Source: Mycobacterium sp. E787
GTDB lineage: Bacteria > Actinomycetota > Actinomycetes > Mycobacteriales > Mycobacteriaceae
DNA: 64,000 nucleotides
Assembly: GCF_001668725.1 (NCBI RefSeq)
Contig: NZ_LZKL01000012.1
Coordinates: 62,001 to 126,000, forward strand
Reading direction: 5' to 3'
Part shown: one piece after another, positions 23,170-33,502 of the stretch
How positions within the stretch are numbered: the stretch's first letter is position 1
Layout of the letters: each line of letters opens with the position of its first letter
The notes under the pieces: model-generated
Told to the model about the DNA's origin: nothing
The model's database searches: none
Seen by the model: only the letters and a program-made list of their open reading frames with translations
Translations under genes and position numbers: made by a program

Positions 23170-23811
23170 ATGATCAACACCAGGACCATCGTCGCCAAGG
23201 CCGCCGGCGCCGTCGGGCTCGCGGCGGTCTTGAGCGCGGCCACCGGCTCGATGGTTGCGCTCGCCGCCAGGGCCGACGCGGCCCAGGACGGGATGCACGG
23301 CAACCCGGCCGCCGCGGCGCCCTACTGGCGCTACCAGCAACAGGACCGCGACTGCGCGGAGATGGCGGTGGCCGACGTGGTCGGCCAGGTCACCGGCCGC
23401 GAACCCACCGAGGACGAGATCACCGCCGCGGCCGCCAATATCCCGAGCGTCAGCCATCCCGGACCGATCTACCGGCCCGGGAGCAACACCAAGAACTCCG
23501 ACCTGCCCGTGCTGCTGGCGCACTACGGCATCCACGCCACCGCGGTCCACCCCAACCTCGACGCCCTCGCGCACGATCTGGATGGGGGGCGCAAGGTGAT
23601 CGTTGGGCTCAACGACAAGATCCTGTGGAACACGCGGGGCGACCGCACCCAGGAAAACCACTTCGTCGTCGTCATCGGCATCGATAACGCAGCCAACGTG
23701 GTGCACCTCAACGACAGCGGCATCAAGGCGGGTCGCGACGAACAGGTTTCCATTGCCACCTTCGAAGCGGCGTGGCAGACCAGCGACAACTTCGCCGTCG
23801 TCACCAACTGA
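23170..23811 (+). CDS. Secreted C39-like (papain-fold) peptidase family protein
   Basis: A 213-residue exported protein. Residues 1-38 form a signal peptide (AAGAVGLAAVLSAATGSMVALAARADA). The mature domain has a plausible papain-like triad: Cys in QQDRDCAEMAVADV, His in NHFVVVIGID and Asp in VVHLNDSG, fitting the C39-like peptidase family. Start ATG with AAAAGGA upstream. It lies between gatD and recR with its own upstream region (23035-23169), which contains an AT-rich TTATATCT stretch. Substrate unknown; a cell-wall or secreted-protein target is conjecture. Confidence 0.72.
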   Translation: MINTRTIVAKAAGAVGLAAVLSAATGSMVALAARADAAQDGMHGNPAAAAPYWRYQQQDRDCAEMAVADVVGQVTGREPTEDEITAAAANIPSVSHPGPIYRPGSNTKNSDLPVLLAHYGIHATAVHPNLDALAHDLDGGRKVIVGLNDKILWNTRGDRTQENHFVVVIGIDNAANVVHLNDSGIKAGRDEQVSIATFEAAWQTSDNFAVVTN

Positions 23812-23815
23812 CGGC

Positions 23816-24427
23816 TCAGACCATGGCGCGGCGGCCGGTGAGCGCGCGGCCCAGCGTCAGCTCGTCGGCGAACTCCAAGTCGCCGCCCATCGGCAGCCCC
23901 GACGCGATCCGGGTCACGGTCAGGCCGGGGATGTCGCGCAGCATCCGAACGAGGTAGGTGGCCGTCGCCTCGCCCTCCGTGTTGGGGTCGGTGGCGATGA
24001 TCACCTCGGTGATGTCGACGTCGTCGACGCGCTCGCCGATGCGGGTCAGCAGCTCGCGGATGCGCAGCTGGTCGGGTCCCACGCCGGACAACGGGTCGAG
24101 CGCGCCGCCCAGCACGTGGTAGCGGCCGCGGAATTCGCGGGTGCGCTCGACGGCCTGGACGTCCTTCGGCTCCTCGACGACACAGACCTGGGAGCCGTCG
24201 CGGCGCGGGTCGGCGCAGATGCGGCAGCGCTCGTCGTCGGAGACGTTGCCGCACACCGCGCAGAACCGCACGCCCTCGCGGACCTTGCCCAATACAGCGG
24301 TCAGCCGGTCGATCTCCGGCGGTTCGACCGACAACAGGTGGAACGCGATGCGCTGCGCGCTCTTGGGGCCGATGCCCGGCAGCTTGCCGAGCTCGTCGAT
24401 CAGATCCTGGACGGGTCCCTCAAACAT
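23816..24427 (-). CDS. recR: Recombination mediator RecR
   Basis: Works with RecO/RecF to load RecA at gaps. The 203-residue protein has the full RecR layout: helix-hairpin-helix [20 protein letters not shown] at residues ~13-32, a four-Cys zinc motif ([17 protein letters not shown]) and the Toprim domain ([28 protein letters not shown]). It is 12 bases downstream of the ybaB gene, the usual pairing. Confidence 0.97.
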   Translation of the reverse strand: MFEGPVQDLIDELGKLPGIGPKSAQRIAFHLLSVEPPEIDRLTAVLGKVREGVRFCAVCGNVSDDERCRICADPRRDGSQVCVVEEPKDVQAVERTREFRGRYHVLGGALDPLSGVGPDQLRIRELLTRIGERVDDVDITEVIIATDPNTEGEATATYLVRMLRDIPGLTVTRIASGLPMGGDLEFADELTLGRALTGRRAMV

Positions 24428-24439
24428 GTCGGTGCAGCG

Positions 24440-24796
24440 TCACAGCCCCGGCATCTGAGTGGGTGGCGGCGCCGCCGGTTGGGCCGGCGGCGCGCCCATG
24501 CCGCCCGCCAGGGCGCCCAGCCGTTCCTGCGCCATCTTGGTGACCTGCGCCGAAGCGTGGCGCATGGCGCCCACGATCAAGTCCTGCAGGGTCTCGATGT
24601 CGTCGGGGTCGACGACCTTGGGGTCGATCTCCACCGCGACCACCTCGCCGCTGCCTTTGACGACGACCTTGACCAGGCCCCCACCCGCCTCACCGTGTAT
24701 CTCTGCGTTGGCGAGCTGGTGCTGGGCCTCGAGTAACTTCTGCTGCATCTGCTGCGCCTGAGCGAGCAGCTGCGACATGTCGCCTCCGGGTTGCAT
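24440..24796 (-). CDS. YbaB/EbfC nucleoid-associated protein (Rv3716c-like)
   Basis: A 118-residue DNA-binding protein of the YbaB/EbfC family. It has an N-terminal helix [19 protein letters not shown], a central beta section [19 protein letters not shown], the conserved [19 protein letters not shown] and a Gly/Pro/Ala-rich tail. The ATG at 24796 matches the conserved MQPGGDM start. It forms an operon with recR; dnaX, often part of this operon in other bacteria, is 4 kb away. Confidence 0.93.
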   Translation of the reverse strand: MQPGGDMSQLLAQAQQMQQKLLEAQHQLANAEIHGEAGGGLVKVVVKGSGEVVAVEIDPKVVDPDDIETLQDLIVGAMRHASAQVTKMAQERLGALAGGMGAPPAQPAAPPPTQMPGL

Positions 24797-24882
24797 GACA
24801 ATCCCCTCGCATCTTGGTCTCGAGTTGGTTTCGCCTGCGGGTGCCGGGCGATTCGGAACACCCAGCGTAGACCGCGCGCCGT

Positions 24883-24888
24883 TACCTT
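24883..24888 (+). promoter_or_regulatory. ami1 -10 box (TACCTT)
   Basis: TACCTT ends six bases before the GTG start at 24895, so the transcript would be leaderless. Confidence 0.5.
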
Positions 24889-24894
24889 TGCGCC

Positions 24895-25656
24895 GTGGAC
24901 CTACGAGTGAGCAAGCGTGTCGGTATCAGAGTGTTGGTCGCTGTGCTGGTTGCCGTCGCGGCGGCGATCATCCCGACGGCGACCGCCGCCCCGTCCAACA
25001 TCGCCGGCATGGTCGTTTTCATCGACCCGGGCCACAACGGCTCGAACGACGCGTCGATCAACCGTCAGGTGCCCACCGGGCGCGGCGGCACGAAGGACTG
25101 TCAGACCAGTGGGACGTCGACCAACAGCGGCTATATGGAGCACACGTTCACCTGGGACACCGCGCTGCGGGTTCGCGCCGAGCTCAGCGCGCTGGGCGTC
25201 CGCACAGCCATGTCGCGCGGTGACGACACCGGGCTGGGGCCGTGCGTCGATGCGCGCGCCGCGGCGGCCAACTCCTTGCGGCCCAACGCGATCCTGAGCA
25301 TCCACGCCGACGGCGGCCCGCCGTCCGGGCGGGGATTCCACGTGAACTACTCGGCGCCGCCGCTCAACCAGGCGCAGGCCGGTCCCTCGGTGCAGTACGC
25401 CCGGATCATGCGCGATCAGCTGCAGGCGTCCGGCATCCCGCCCGCCAACTACATCGGGCAGGACGGCTTGTACGGGCGCTCGGACCTCGCGGGCCTGAAC
25501 CTGGCGCAGTACCCGTCGATCCTGGTCGAGTGCGGCAACATGAAGAACCCCGTGGATTCGGCGCTGATGGAGTCGGCCGACGGCCGGCAGAAGTACGCCG
25601 ACGCGCTCGTCCGCGGCGTCGCGGGGTTCCTGGCGACCCAGAGCCAGGCGCGCTGA
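24895..25656 (+). CDS. ami1: N-acetylmuramoyl-L-alanine amidase (Rv3717-like)
   Basis: Periplasmic zinc amidase that cleaves the stem peptide from muramic acid during septum splitting. The 253-residue protein has a signal peptide (residues ~1-33, [19 protein letters not shown]) and a complete Amidase_3 domain. Zinc ligands are His in FIDPGHNG, Glu in YMEHTFTW and His in SIHADGG; the catalytic Glu is in [10 protein letters not shown]. The GTG start sits at the predicted transcript 5' end. It corresponds to M. tuberculosis Ami1. Confidence 0.95.
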   Translation: MDLRVSKRVGIRVLVAVLVAVAAAIIPTATAAPSNIAGMVVFIDPGHNGSNDASINRQVPTGRGGTKDCQTSGTSTNSGYMEHTFTWDTALRVRAELSALGVRTAMSRGDDTGLGPCVDARAAAANSLRPNAILSIHADGGPPSGRGFHVNYSAPPLNQAQAGPSVQYARIMRDQLQASGIPPANYIGQDGLYGRSDLAGLNLAQYPSILVECGNMKNPVDSALMESADGRQKYADALVRGVAGFLATQSQAR

Positions 25657-25661
25657 CGGCG

Positions 25662-26099
25662 CTAGCCTTCCAGTTCTTTCTTCAGGTTGGCCAGCACCTC
25701 GCCCTGAATCCTCCTCAGCCCCAAGGGCGCAAAGGTTTTTTCGAAGAAGCCCTTGACGCCGCCGGCGCCGGTCCAGCTGGTCTTCACCGTGACGCTGGAT
25801 CCCGGTCCGGCGGGGGCCACCGTCCAGTTGGTGATCATCGACGAGTTCGCGTCCTTCTCGATGACGGTGTGGCCCGCCACGTCGACGTTCACCTGCACAT
25901 CGCGAACGCGTGACTTGGTGGCCTGCAGCCTCCACTTGGCGACCGTACCCGCGCCCTTGCCGCCCTGCAGCACCTGGTAATCGCTGTACTGGGGGGACAG
26001 GATCTTCGGGCGCATCTTCTGGTAGTCCGACACCGCGGCGAGGGTGGCCCCGGGCTCGGCGTTGATCAAGATCGTGCTGGCTGCGCTCACCTGGCCCAT
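25662..26099 (-). CDS. SRPBCC-fold (START-like) protein (Rv3718c-like)
   Basis: A 145-residue cytoplasmic protein of the polyketide cyclase/START-like (SRPBCC) family: ASTILINAEPGATLAAVSDY at the start, mid-section SDYQVLQGGKGAGTVAKWRL and the C-terminal helix RRIQGEVLANLKKELEG. Such proteins bind hydrophobic ligands. It ends five bases past the ami1 stop on the opposite strand. It is divergent from the FAD-oxidase gene, and the 101 bp between them holds both promoters. Ligand unknown. Confidence 0.85.
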   Translation of the reverse strand: MGQVSAASTILINAEPGATLAAVSDYQKMRPKILSPQYSDYQVLQGGKGAGTVAKWRLQATKSRVRDVQVNVDVAGHTVIEKDANSSMITNWTVAPAGPGSSVTVKTSWTGAGGVKGFFEKTFAPLGLRRIQGEVLANLKKELEG

Positions 26100-26187
26100 C
26101 GGGCGCGACTCCTCTTCTTGATGTTCGATGACATTGCGATGTCTTGTGATCCCGCCGCGCGCGGGTGCACGGGGTGTTTCCGAAGAC

Positions 26188-26193
26188 TAGGGT
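26188..26193 (+). promoter_or_regulatory. -10 box (TAGGGT) of the FAD-oxidase gene
   Basis: TAGGGT lies eight bases before the GTG at 26201, consistent with a leaderless transcript and supporting that start over the upstream in-frame ATG at 26165. Confidence 0.45.
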
Positions 26194-26200
26194 ATATGTG

Positions 26201-27589
26201 GTGCCTGTCCCTGGATCTGCACTCTCGGCTCATGCAGCGGGCGTCGACCGGTTGATGGCGAGTTATCGATCCATCCCGACGACGTCCGCCGTCCGGCTCG
26301 CCAAGCCCACGTCAAACCTGTTCCGCGCCCGCACCAAACGCGATGCGCGCGGTCTGGACACCTCGTGTTTGACCGGCGTTCTCGCCGTGGATCCCGAGAC
26401 CCGCACCGCCGACGTCGCAGGCATGTGCACGTACGAGGACCTGGTGGCCGCGACGCTGCCGTACGGCCTTTCGCCACTGGTGGTTCCGCAGCTGAAGACG
26501 ATCACCCTCGGCGGCGCGGTCAGCGGCCTGGGCATCGAGTCGGCGTCGTTTCGCAATGGCCTGCCCCACGAGTCGGTACTGGAACTGGACATCCTCACCG
26601 GCGCCGGAGAATTGGTCACCGCCTCCCGCGGCCAGCACCCGGAACTGTTCCGCGCCTTCCCGAATTCCTATGGCACGCTGGGATATTCGACCAGGCTACG
26701 AATCGAGCTGGAGCCCGTGGCCCCCTTTGTGGCGCTGCGGCACATCCGATTCCGGTCGCTGCCCGAGCTGGTCGCGGCGATGGAACGCATCATCGACACC
26801 GGCGGCCAGGGCGGTACCCCGGTGGATTATCTGGATGGCGTGGTCTTCAGCCCCGACGAAAGCTATCTGTGTGTGGGCCGGCGGACCACCACGCCGGGAC
26901 CGGTCAGCGACTACACCGGGAAAAACATTTACTACCAATCGATTCGGCATGACCTGGCCGGGGTGGAAGCCACCAAGGACGACCGGCTGACGATTCACGA
27001 CTACTTCTGGCGTTGGGACACCGACTGGTTCTGGTGCTCGCGCGCGTTCGGCGTCCAGAACCCGCGGGTGCGGCGCTGGTGGCCCCGCCGCTATCGGCGC
27101 AGCAGCTTCTACTGGAAGCTCGTCGCGCTGGACCAGCGTTTCGGAATCGCCGACCGCATCGAGAAGCGTAAAGGCCGCCCGCCACGCGAGCGGGTGGTGC
27201 AGGACGTCGAGGTGCCGGTCGAACGGACCTGCGAGTTTTTGGAGTGGTTCGCGGCCGACGTGCCGATCACGCCGATCTGGTTGTGCCCGCTACGTCTCCG
27301 CGATCGCGAAGGCTGGCCGCTGTATCCGATGCGCCCCGACCACACCTACGTCAACATCGGGTTCTGGTCCTCGGTGCCGGGCGGCCCCACCGAGGGCGCG
27401 ACGAACCGGGCCATCGAGGCGAAGGTCAGCGAACTGGACGGCCACAAGTCGCTGTACTCGGATTCGTATTACACCCGCGAGGAGTTTGACGAGCTCTACG
27501 GCGGCGAGGCTTACAAGACGGTCAAGAAAACTTACGACCCCGACTCGCGTCTTTTGGACCTGTACGCAAAGGCGGTGCAACGGCGATGA
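26201..27589 (+). CDS. FAD-linked oxidase (Rv3719-like)
   Basis: A 462-residue flavoprotein of the FAD-binding type 4 (PCMH) family. The FAD domain runs through GVLAVDPETRTADVAGMCTYEDL, PQLKTITLGGAVSGLGIESASF and GTLGYSTRLRIEL (quoted in parts); the C-terminal part resembles plant DWARF1/DHCR24-like sterol reductases. Its stop overlaps the start of the methyltransferase gene by four bases (ATGA). A flavin oxidoreductase coupled to a CMAS-like methyltransferase suggests fatty-acid methylation followed by reduction, as in tuberculostearic-acid synthesis. That role is inference from the pairing. Confidence 0.85.
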   Translation: MPVPGSALSAHAAGVDRLMASYRSIPTTSAVRLAKPTSNLFRARTKRDARGLDTSCLTGVLAVDPETRTADVAGMCTYEDLVAATLPYGLSPLVVPQLKTITLGGAVSGLGIESASFRNGLPHESVLELDILTGAGELVTASRGQHPELFRAFPNSYGTLGYSTRLRIELEPVAPFVALRHIRFRSLPELVAAMERIIDTGGQGGTPVDYLDGVVFSPDESYLCVGRRTTTPGPVSDYTGKNIYYQSIRHDLAGVEATKDDRLTIHDYFWRWDTDWFWCSRAFGVQNPRVRRWWPRRYRRSSFYWKLVALDQRFGIADRIEKRKGRPPRERVVQDVEVPVERTCEFLEWFAADVPITPIWLCPLRLRDREGWPLYPMRPDHTYVNIGFWSSVPGGPTEGATNRAIEAKVSELDGHKSLYSDSYYTREEFDELYGGEAYKTVKKTYDPDSRLLDLYAKAVQRR

Positions 27590-28896
27590 CGACCACCCGA
27601 GAACCCCATCACACGACCGCCGGGAAGCTCAGCATGGCGGAGATCCTGGAGCTTTTCGCCGCGACGGGGCGGCATCCGCTCAAGTTCACCGCCTACGACG
27701 GCAGCACCGCCGGCAGCGAGGACGCGGAGCTGGGCCTGGACCTCTGCTCGCCCCGCGGGGCCACCTACCTGGCCACCGCCCCCGGCGAACTCGGCCTGGC
27801 CCGCGCCTATGTGTCGGGTGACCTGCAGACCTACGGCGTCCATCCCGGCGACCCATACCAGCTGCTCAAGACGCTGACCGACCGGGTCAACTTCAAGCGG
27901 CCCTCGGCGCGGACCCTCGCCAACGTCGTCCGCTCCATGGGCGTCGAGCATCTGCTGCCGGTCGCGCCGCCGCCCGAGGAGGCGCCACCGCGGTGGCGGC
28001 GGGTCGCGGCGGGCGTCATGCACAGCAAGACCCGCGACGCCGAGGCCATCCACCACCACTACGACGTGTCCAACACGTTCTACGAATGGGTGCTGGGTCC
28101 GTCGATGACGTACACCTGCGCGGTCTATCCCGGCGCCGACGCGACGCTGGAGGAGGCCCAGGACAACAAGTACCGGCTGATCTTCGAAAAGCTGCGGCTG
28201 CGGCCGGGCGACCGCCTGCTGGACGTCGGCTGCGGCTGGGGGGGCATGGTCCGCTACGCGGCGCGACACGGTGTGCGCGCGATCGGCGCCACGCTGTCGG
28301 CGGAGCAGGCGAAATGGGCGCAAAACGCGATCGAAGCCGAAGGTCTGGCCGACCTGGCCGAGGTGCGGCACTCCGACTACCGCGACGTCGCCGAGGCGGG
28401 ATTCGACGCCGTCTCCTCCATCGGCCTGACCGAGCACATCGGCGTCAAGAATTACCCCGCCTACTTCGGCTTCCTGAAATCCAAGCTGCGCACCGGCGGC
28501 CTGCTGCTCAACCACTGCATCACCCGCCACGACAACAAGTCGACCTCCTTCGCGGGCGGATTCACCGACCGCTACGTGTTCCCGGACGGGGAACTCACCG
28601 GCTCGGGCCGCATCGTCACCGAGGTCCAGGACGCGGGTTTGGAGGTGCTGCACGAGGAGAACTTCCGGCACCACTACGCGATGACGCTGCGGGACTGGTG
28701 CCGCAACCTCGTAGAGCACTGGGACGAGGCGGTCGACGAGGTCGGCCTGGCGACGGCCAAGGTGTGGGGCCTGTACATGGCGGCATCGCGGGTGGCGTTC
28801 GAGCAGAACAACCTTCAGCTGCACCACGTGCTGGCGGCGAACGTCGCCGCCCGCGGCGACGACGAGCTGCCGCTGCGGCCCTGGTGGCGGCCCTAG
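27586..28896 (+). CDS. Cyclopropane-fatty-acid synthase family methyltransferase (Rv3720-like)
   Basis: A 436-residue SAM-dependent methyltransferase of the CMAS/UfaA type. It has an N-terminal extension, then HHYDVSNTFYEWVLGPSMTYTCA near residue 150 (substrate region, quoted in parts), SAM motif LLDVGCGWGGMVRYAA near residue 209 and SIGLTEHIGVKNY. The Glu and His around EHIG are the usual catalytic/bicarbonate residues. Coupled to the upstream FAD oxidase. Likely acts on unsaturated acyl chains of membrane phospholipids; the product (cyclopropane or methyl branch) cannot be told from sequence. Its 3' end overlaps that of dnaX by four bases. Confidence 0.87.
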   Translation: MTTTREPHHTTAGKLSMAEILELFAATGRHPLKFTAYDGSTAGSEDAELGLDLCSPRGATYLATAPGELGLARAYVSGDLQTYGVHPGDPYQLLKTLTDRVNFKRPSARTLANVVRSMGVEHLLPVAPPPEEAPPRWRRVAAGVMHSKTRDAEAIHHHYDVSNTFYEWVLGPSMTYTCAVYPGADATLEEAQDNKYRLIFEKLRLRPGDRLLDVGCGWGGMVRYAARHGVRAIGATLSAEQAKWAQNAIEAEGLADLAEVRHSDYRDVAEAGFDAVSSIGLTEHIGVKNYPAYFGFLKSKLRTGGLLLNHCITRHDNKSTSFAGGFTDRYVFPDGELTGSGRIVTEVQDAGLEVLHEENFRHHYAMTLRDWCRNLVEHWDEAVDEVGLATAKVWGLYMAASRVAFEQNNLQLHHVLAANVAARGDDELPLRPWWRP

Positions 28897-30686
28897 ACTC
28901 CGTCAATCCGACGCGCGCCCAGCTCGTTCTGCAGCAGCTCGAGTGCGGCCTCTTCGGGGTCGCGCCGCGGCGCCGACGGCTCACTCCGGCCGGCCTCGGC
29001 GAGCATGCTTTCCTCTTCGTCTCGCTGCGCGGAATCCGCGGCGGCCGGCTCGTCGACCGGCGCTTCCTGCCGGGCGGGCGCCGGGGCGCTCGCGGCGGGC
29101 GCTCCCGAATCCACCTCGCACCGCACCCGCCAGCTCACCCCCAGCGCGTCTTTGAGCGCCTCGGCGATGACGTCGGCGTTGCGCTGCTCGGACAGCCGCT
29201 TGGCCAGCGGCGCCGACGCGTGGGTCAGCACCAGCGTGTCGTCCTCCACGGCCCGGACCGTGGCGCCCGCCAGCATCACCTCGGTGGTGCGGCTGCGCTG
29301 GCGCACCTTGTCGCGCACTGTCGGCCACATCGATCGCAGCGCCGCCGCGCTGAGTTCACCTGGGGCAGAGCCTGATTCGGGTTCTGGCGGCGGCGGAGCG
29401 GGTTCGGGCGCGGGCGTCGGATTCGGGTCGGTCTTGGCGGTGGGCGCCTCGGCCTTGGCGACGGGCTTGGAAACGGCCGCCCGTTTCGGCGGCGCGGTTG
29501 GCGCCGCCGCGACCTCGGAGGCGGGCAGCGACACACCCAGCCGGGTCTCGATCCGCTCGACGCGCTGCAGCAGCGCCGACTCGGCGTCGCTGGCCGAGGG
29601 CAGCAGCAGCCGCGCGCAGACCACCTCGAGCAGCAGGCGCGGCGCCGTCGCGCCGCGCATCTCCCCCAGCCCGGCCTGCACGACCTCGGCGTAGCGGGTC
29701 AGGGTCGCCGGGCCGATGCGGGCCGCCTGCTCGCGCATCCGGTCCAGGACGTCCTCGGGCGCGTCGACCACGCCGCGGCTGGCGGCATCCGGAACCGCTT
29801 GCAGCACGATGAGATCGCGGAACCGCTCCAGCAGATCGGTGGCGAAGCGCCGCGGGTCGTGGCCGGCGTCGATCACCGATTCGACCGCGCCGAACAACGC
29901 GGCGGCGTCCGACGCGGCGAGGGCGTCCACCGCGTCGTCGATCAGCGCGACGTCGGTGACGCCCAGCAGGCCCAATGCCCGCTGGTACCTCAAGTGGTTG
30001 TCCTCGGCACCGGCCACCAGCTGATCCAGGACCGACAGCGTGTCCCGCGGCGAACCGCCGCCGGCCCGGATCACCAGCGGGTACACCGCGTCGTCGACGA
30101 CGACGCCCTCCTGTTCGCAGATCCGCCCGATCAATGCCCGCATGGTCTTCGGCGGCAGCAGCCGGAAGGGGTAGTGATGGGTGCGCGACCGGATCGTCGG
30201 CAGCACCTTCTCCGGTTCCGTGGTGGCGAAGATGAAGATGAGGTGCTCGGGCGGCTCCTCGACGATCTTGAGCAGCGCGTTGAACCCCGCGGTCGTCACC
30301 ATGTGCGCCTCGTCGACGATGAACACCCGGTAGCGCGACTGCGCCGGGGCGTAGAACGCGCGGTCCCGCAGCTCGCGGGTGTCGTCGACGCCGCCGTGGC
30401 TGGCGGCGTCGAGCTCCACCACGTCGATGCTGCCCGGCGCGTTGGGCGCCAGCGCCGTACACGACTCGCACACACCGCACGGGTTGGCGGTCGGTCCCTG
30501 CGCGCAGTTCAGCGACCGGGCCAGGATGCGGGCCGAGGACGTCTTTCCGCAGCCGCGCGGCCCGGAAAACAGGTAGGCGTGATTGATCCGGCCCGCCTCC
30601 AGGGCGATCGACAGCGGTTCGGTGACGTGCTCCTGCCCCACCACCTCGGCGAAGGTTGCCGGTCGATACTTGCGGTAGAGGGCCAC
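28893..30686 (-). CDS. dnaX: DNA polymerase III subunit tau (DnaX)
   Basis: Clamp-loader ATPase. The 597-residue protein has Walker A GPRGCGKTSSARILA near residue 42, a four-Cys zinc module (NCAQGPTANPCGVCESC), Walker B VFIVDEAHMVT and sensor 1 IFIFATTEPEKV. A Pro/Ala-rich linker of about 60 residues follows, then the tau C-terminal domain. Start GTG. No obvious frameshift slippery run for a gamma form was seen. It corresponds to Rv3721c (dnaZX). Confidence 0.96.
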   Translation of the reverse strand: MALYRKYRPATFAEVVGQEHVTEPLSIALEAGRINHAYLFSGPRGCGKTSSARILARSLNCAQGPTANPCGVCESCTALAPNAPGSIDVVELDAASHGGVDDTRELRDRAFYAPAQSRYRVFIVDEAHMVTTAGFNALLKIVEEPPEHLIFIFATTEPEKVLPTIRSRTHHYPFRLLPPKTMRALIGRICEQEGVVVDDAVYPLVIRAGGGSPRDTLSVLDQLVAGAEDNHLRYQRALGLLGVTDVALIDDAVDALAASDAAALFGAVESVIDAGHDPRRFATDLLERFRDLIVLQAVPDAASRGVVDAPEDVLDRMREQAARIGPATLTRYAEVVQAGLGEMRGATAPRLLLEVVCARLLLPSASDAESALLQRVERIETRLGVSLPASEVAAAPTAPPKRAAVSKPVAKAEAPTAKTDPNPTPAPEPAPPPPEPESGSAPGELSAAALRSMWPTVRDKVRQRSRTTEVMLAGATVRAVEDDTLVLTHASAPLAKRLSEQRNADVIAEALKDALGVSWRVRCEVDSGAPAASAPAPARQEAPVDEPAAADSAQRDEEESMLAEAGRSEPSAPRRDPEEAALELLQNELGARRIDGV

Positions 30687-30833
30687 GGTCAGCAGGCTAC
30701 CGTCGCCCGGTGACTACAGCCCGGGCGGCGTCGAGTGTGTATCGGCGGCATCGCGTGTGCGGCCACGGCTTTGAATGTGCGTCCAGGGCGGGATGTCGTC
30801 GGAATTTCCGCCGTCAGTGCACAGAGAAAGCCG

Positions 30834-32384
<1,551 letters not shown>

Positions 32385-32451
32385 GTACCTGGCCGGAACC
32401 GATCGGCGGCGGCCATTAAAGCGGACCGGACGCTCGGTTACCATGGCCCAC

Positions 32452-32540
32452 GGAGGATTCGCCTAGTGGCCTATGGCGCTCGCCTGGAACGCGGGTTGGG
32501 TTAACAGCCCTCGCGGGTTCAAATCCCGCATCCTCCGCCA
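32452..32540 (+). tRNA. tRNA-Ser (GGA anticodon)
   Basis: An 89-nt class II tRNA with the 3' CCA encoded. The acceptor stem is GGAGGAT with ATCCTCC, the discriminator is G, the anticodon loop is CTGGAAC with anticodon GGA (reads UCC/UCU), the variable arm is long (GTTGGGTTAACAGCCC region), and the T arm is GCGGGTTCAAATCCCGC. A TACCAT box at 32439-32444 is a possible -10 element. Confidence 0.95.
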
Positions 32541-32653
32541 TCGGTCGCGCTCGGCTCGGGTGCGACAACGCACGGGGGTTGTTTGGAATCGGTTTGACCG
32601 GCCTTTAGGCTGGCTTACCGGCCAACAAGCTCACCGGCAGCACGAGGAGGCGT

Positions 32654-33490
32654 ATGGGGCGCAAGGTCGCCATACCGTGGCACGCGACGTTTTCGATCGC
32701 TGCCGGCGTCCTCTACTTCTTTTTCGTGTTGCCCCGCTGGCCTGAGCTGATGGGTGAAACCACGCATTCGGTCGGGACGACGCTGCGGATCGTGACGGGC
32801 GCGCTGGTGGCCCTCGCCGCGCTGCCCGTGGTCTTCACCCAGCTGCGGACCCGCAAGCCCGAGCTGGGCACGCCGCAGCTGGCGCTGACCATCAGGCTGT
32901 GGTCGATCGTGGCCCACGTGCTGGCCGGCGTGCTGATCATCGGCGCCGCAATCAGCGAGATCTGGCTCAGCCTGGACTCCGCCGGGCGGTGGCTGTTCGG
33001 GATTTACGGCGCCGCCGCCGCGATCGGCCTGCTCGGCGTGTTCGCTTTTTATCTGTCGTTCATCGCCGAATTGCCGCCGCCCCCGCCGAAGCCGATCAAG
33101 CCGAAGAAGGAAAAGCAGCGCAAGAAGCGAGGCCTGCGCCGCAAGCAGGGCGACGAAACCGAAGAGGTCACGGACGAAGTCGCCGAGGAGTCCGAGGGCG
33201 CTGAGACCGAAGAGCCCGAAGACACCGAAGAGGCCGCAGAGGCAGCAGAGCCCGAAGAGGCCGCAGAGGCAGCAGAGCCCGAAGAGGCCGCAGAGGTCGC
33301 CGAAGAATCGCAGCCCGAGCAAGAGCCCGCTACCACCGCGGAAGCCGAGACGGAACCCGAACCGGCCACCGAGGAAGCCGAAGCCGCCGAGGAGCCCCGG
33401 ACCGGCTTGCAGAACCGCCGCCCCACGGGCAAGGGCTCGCACCGGATGCGGCGCCGGCGCACCCGCGGCGGCGTCGCGCTCGACGAATGA
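32654..33490 (+). CDS. lucA: Membrane protein LucA (Rv3723-like), lipid-uptake coordinator
   Basis: In M. tuberculosis LucA stabilises the Mce1 and Mce4 fatty-acid and cholesterol importers. This 278-residue homologue has four membrane segments in residues ~8-142 (ATFSIAAGVLYFFFVLP, LRIVTGALVALAALPVVF, SIVAHVLAGVLIIGAAI, FGIYGAAAAIGLLGVFAFYL), then a Pro-rich and a strongly basic stretch (KPKKEKQRKKRGLRRK). A long Glu/Ala-rich acidic tail follows, ending in a basic C-terminus. The acidic tail contains a tandem repeat in the DNA. ATG with GAGGAGG upstream. Size and context match Rv3723. Confidence 0.88.
   Translation: MGRKVAIPWHATFSIAAGVLYFFFVLPRWPELMGETTHSVGTTLRIVTGALVALAALPVVFTQLRTRKPELGTPQLALTIRLWSIVAHVLAGVLIIGAAISEIWLSLDSAGRWLFGIYGAAAAIGLLGVFAFYLSFIAELPPPPPKPIKPKKEKQRKKRGLRRKQGDETEEVTDEVAEESEGAETEEPEDTEEAAEAAEPEEAAEAAEPEEAAEVAEESQPEQEPATTAEAETEPEPATEEAEAAEEPRTGLQNRRPTGKGSHRMRRRRTRGGVALDE
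33227..33295 (+). repeat. 27-bp in-frame tandem repeat in lucA
   Basis: Two exact 27-bp copies (33227-33253, 33254-33280) and a 15-bp partial third encode EEAAEAAEP units in the acidic cytoplasmic tail. Because the unit is a multiple of three, copy-number change keeps the frame. Confidence 0.9.
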
Positions 33491-33502
33491 CCCGGCCCTG
33501 GA

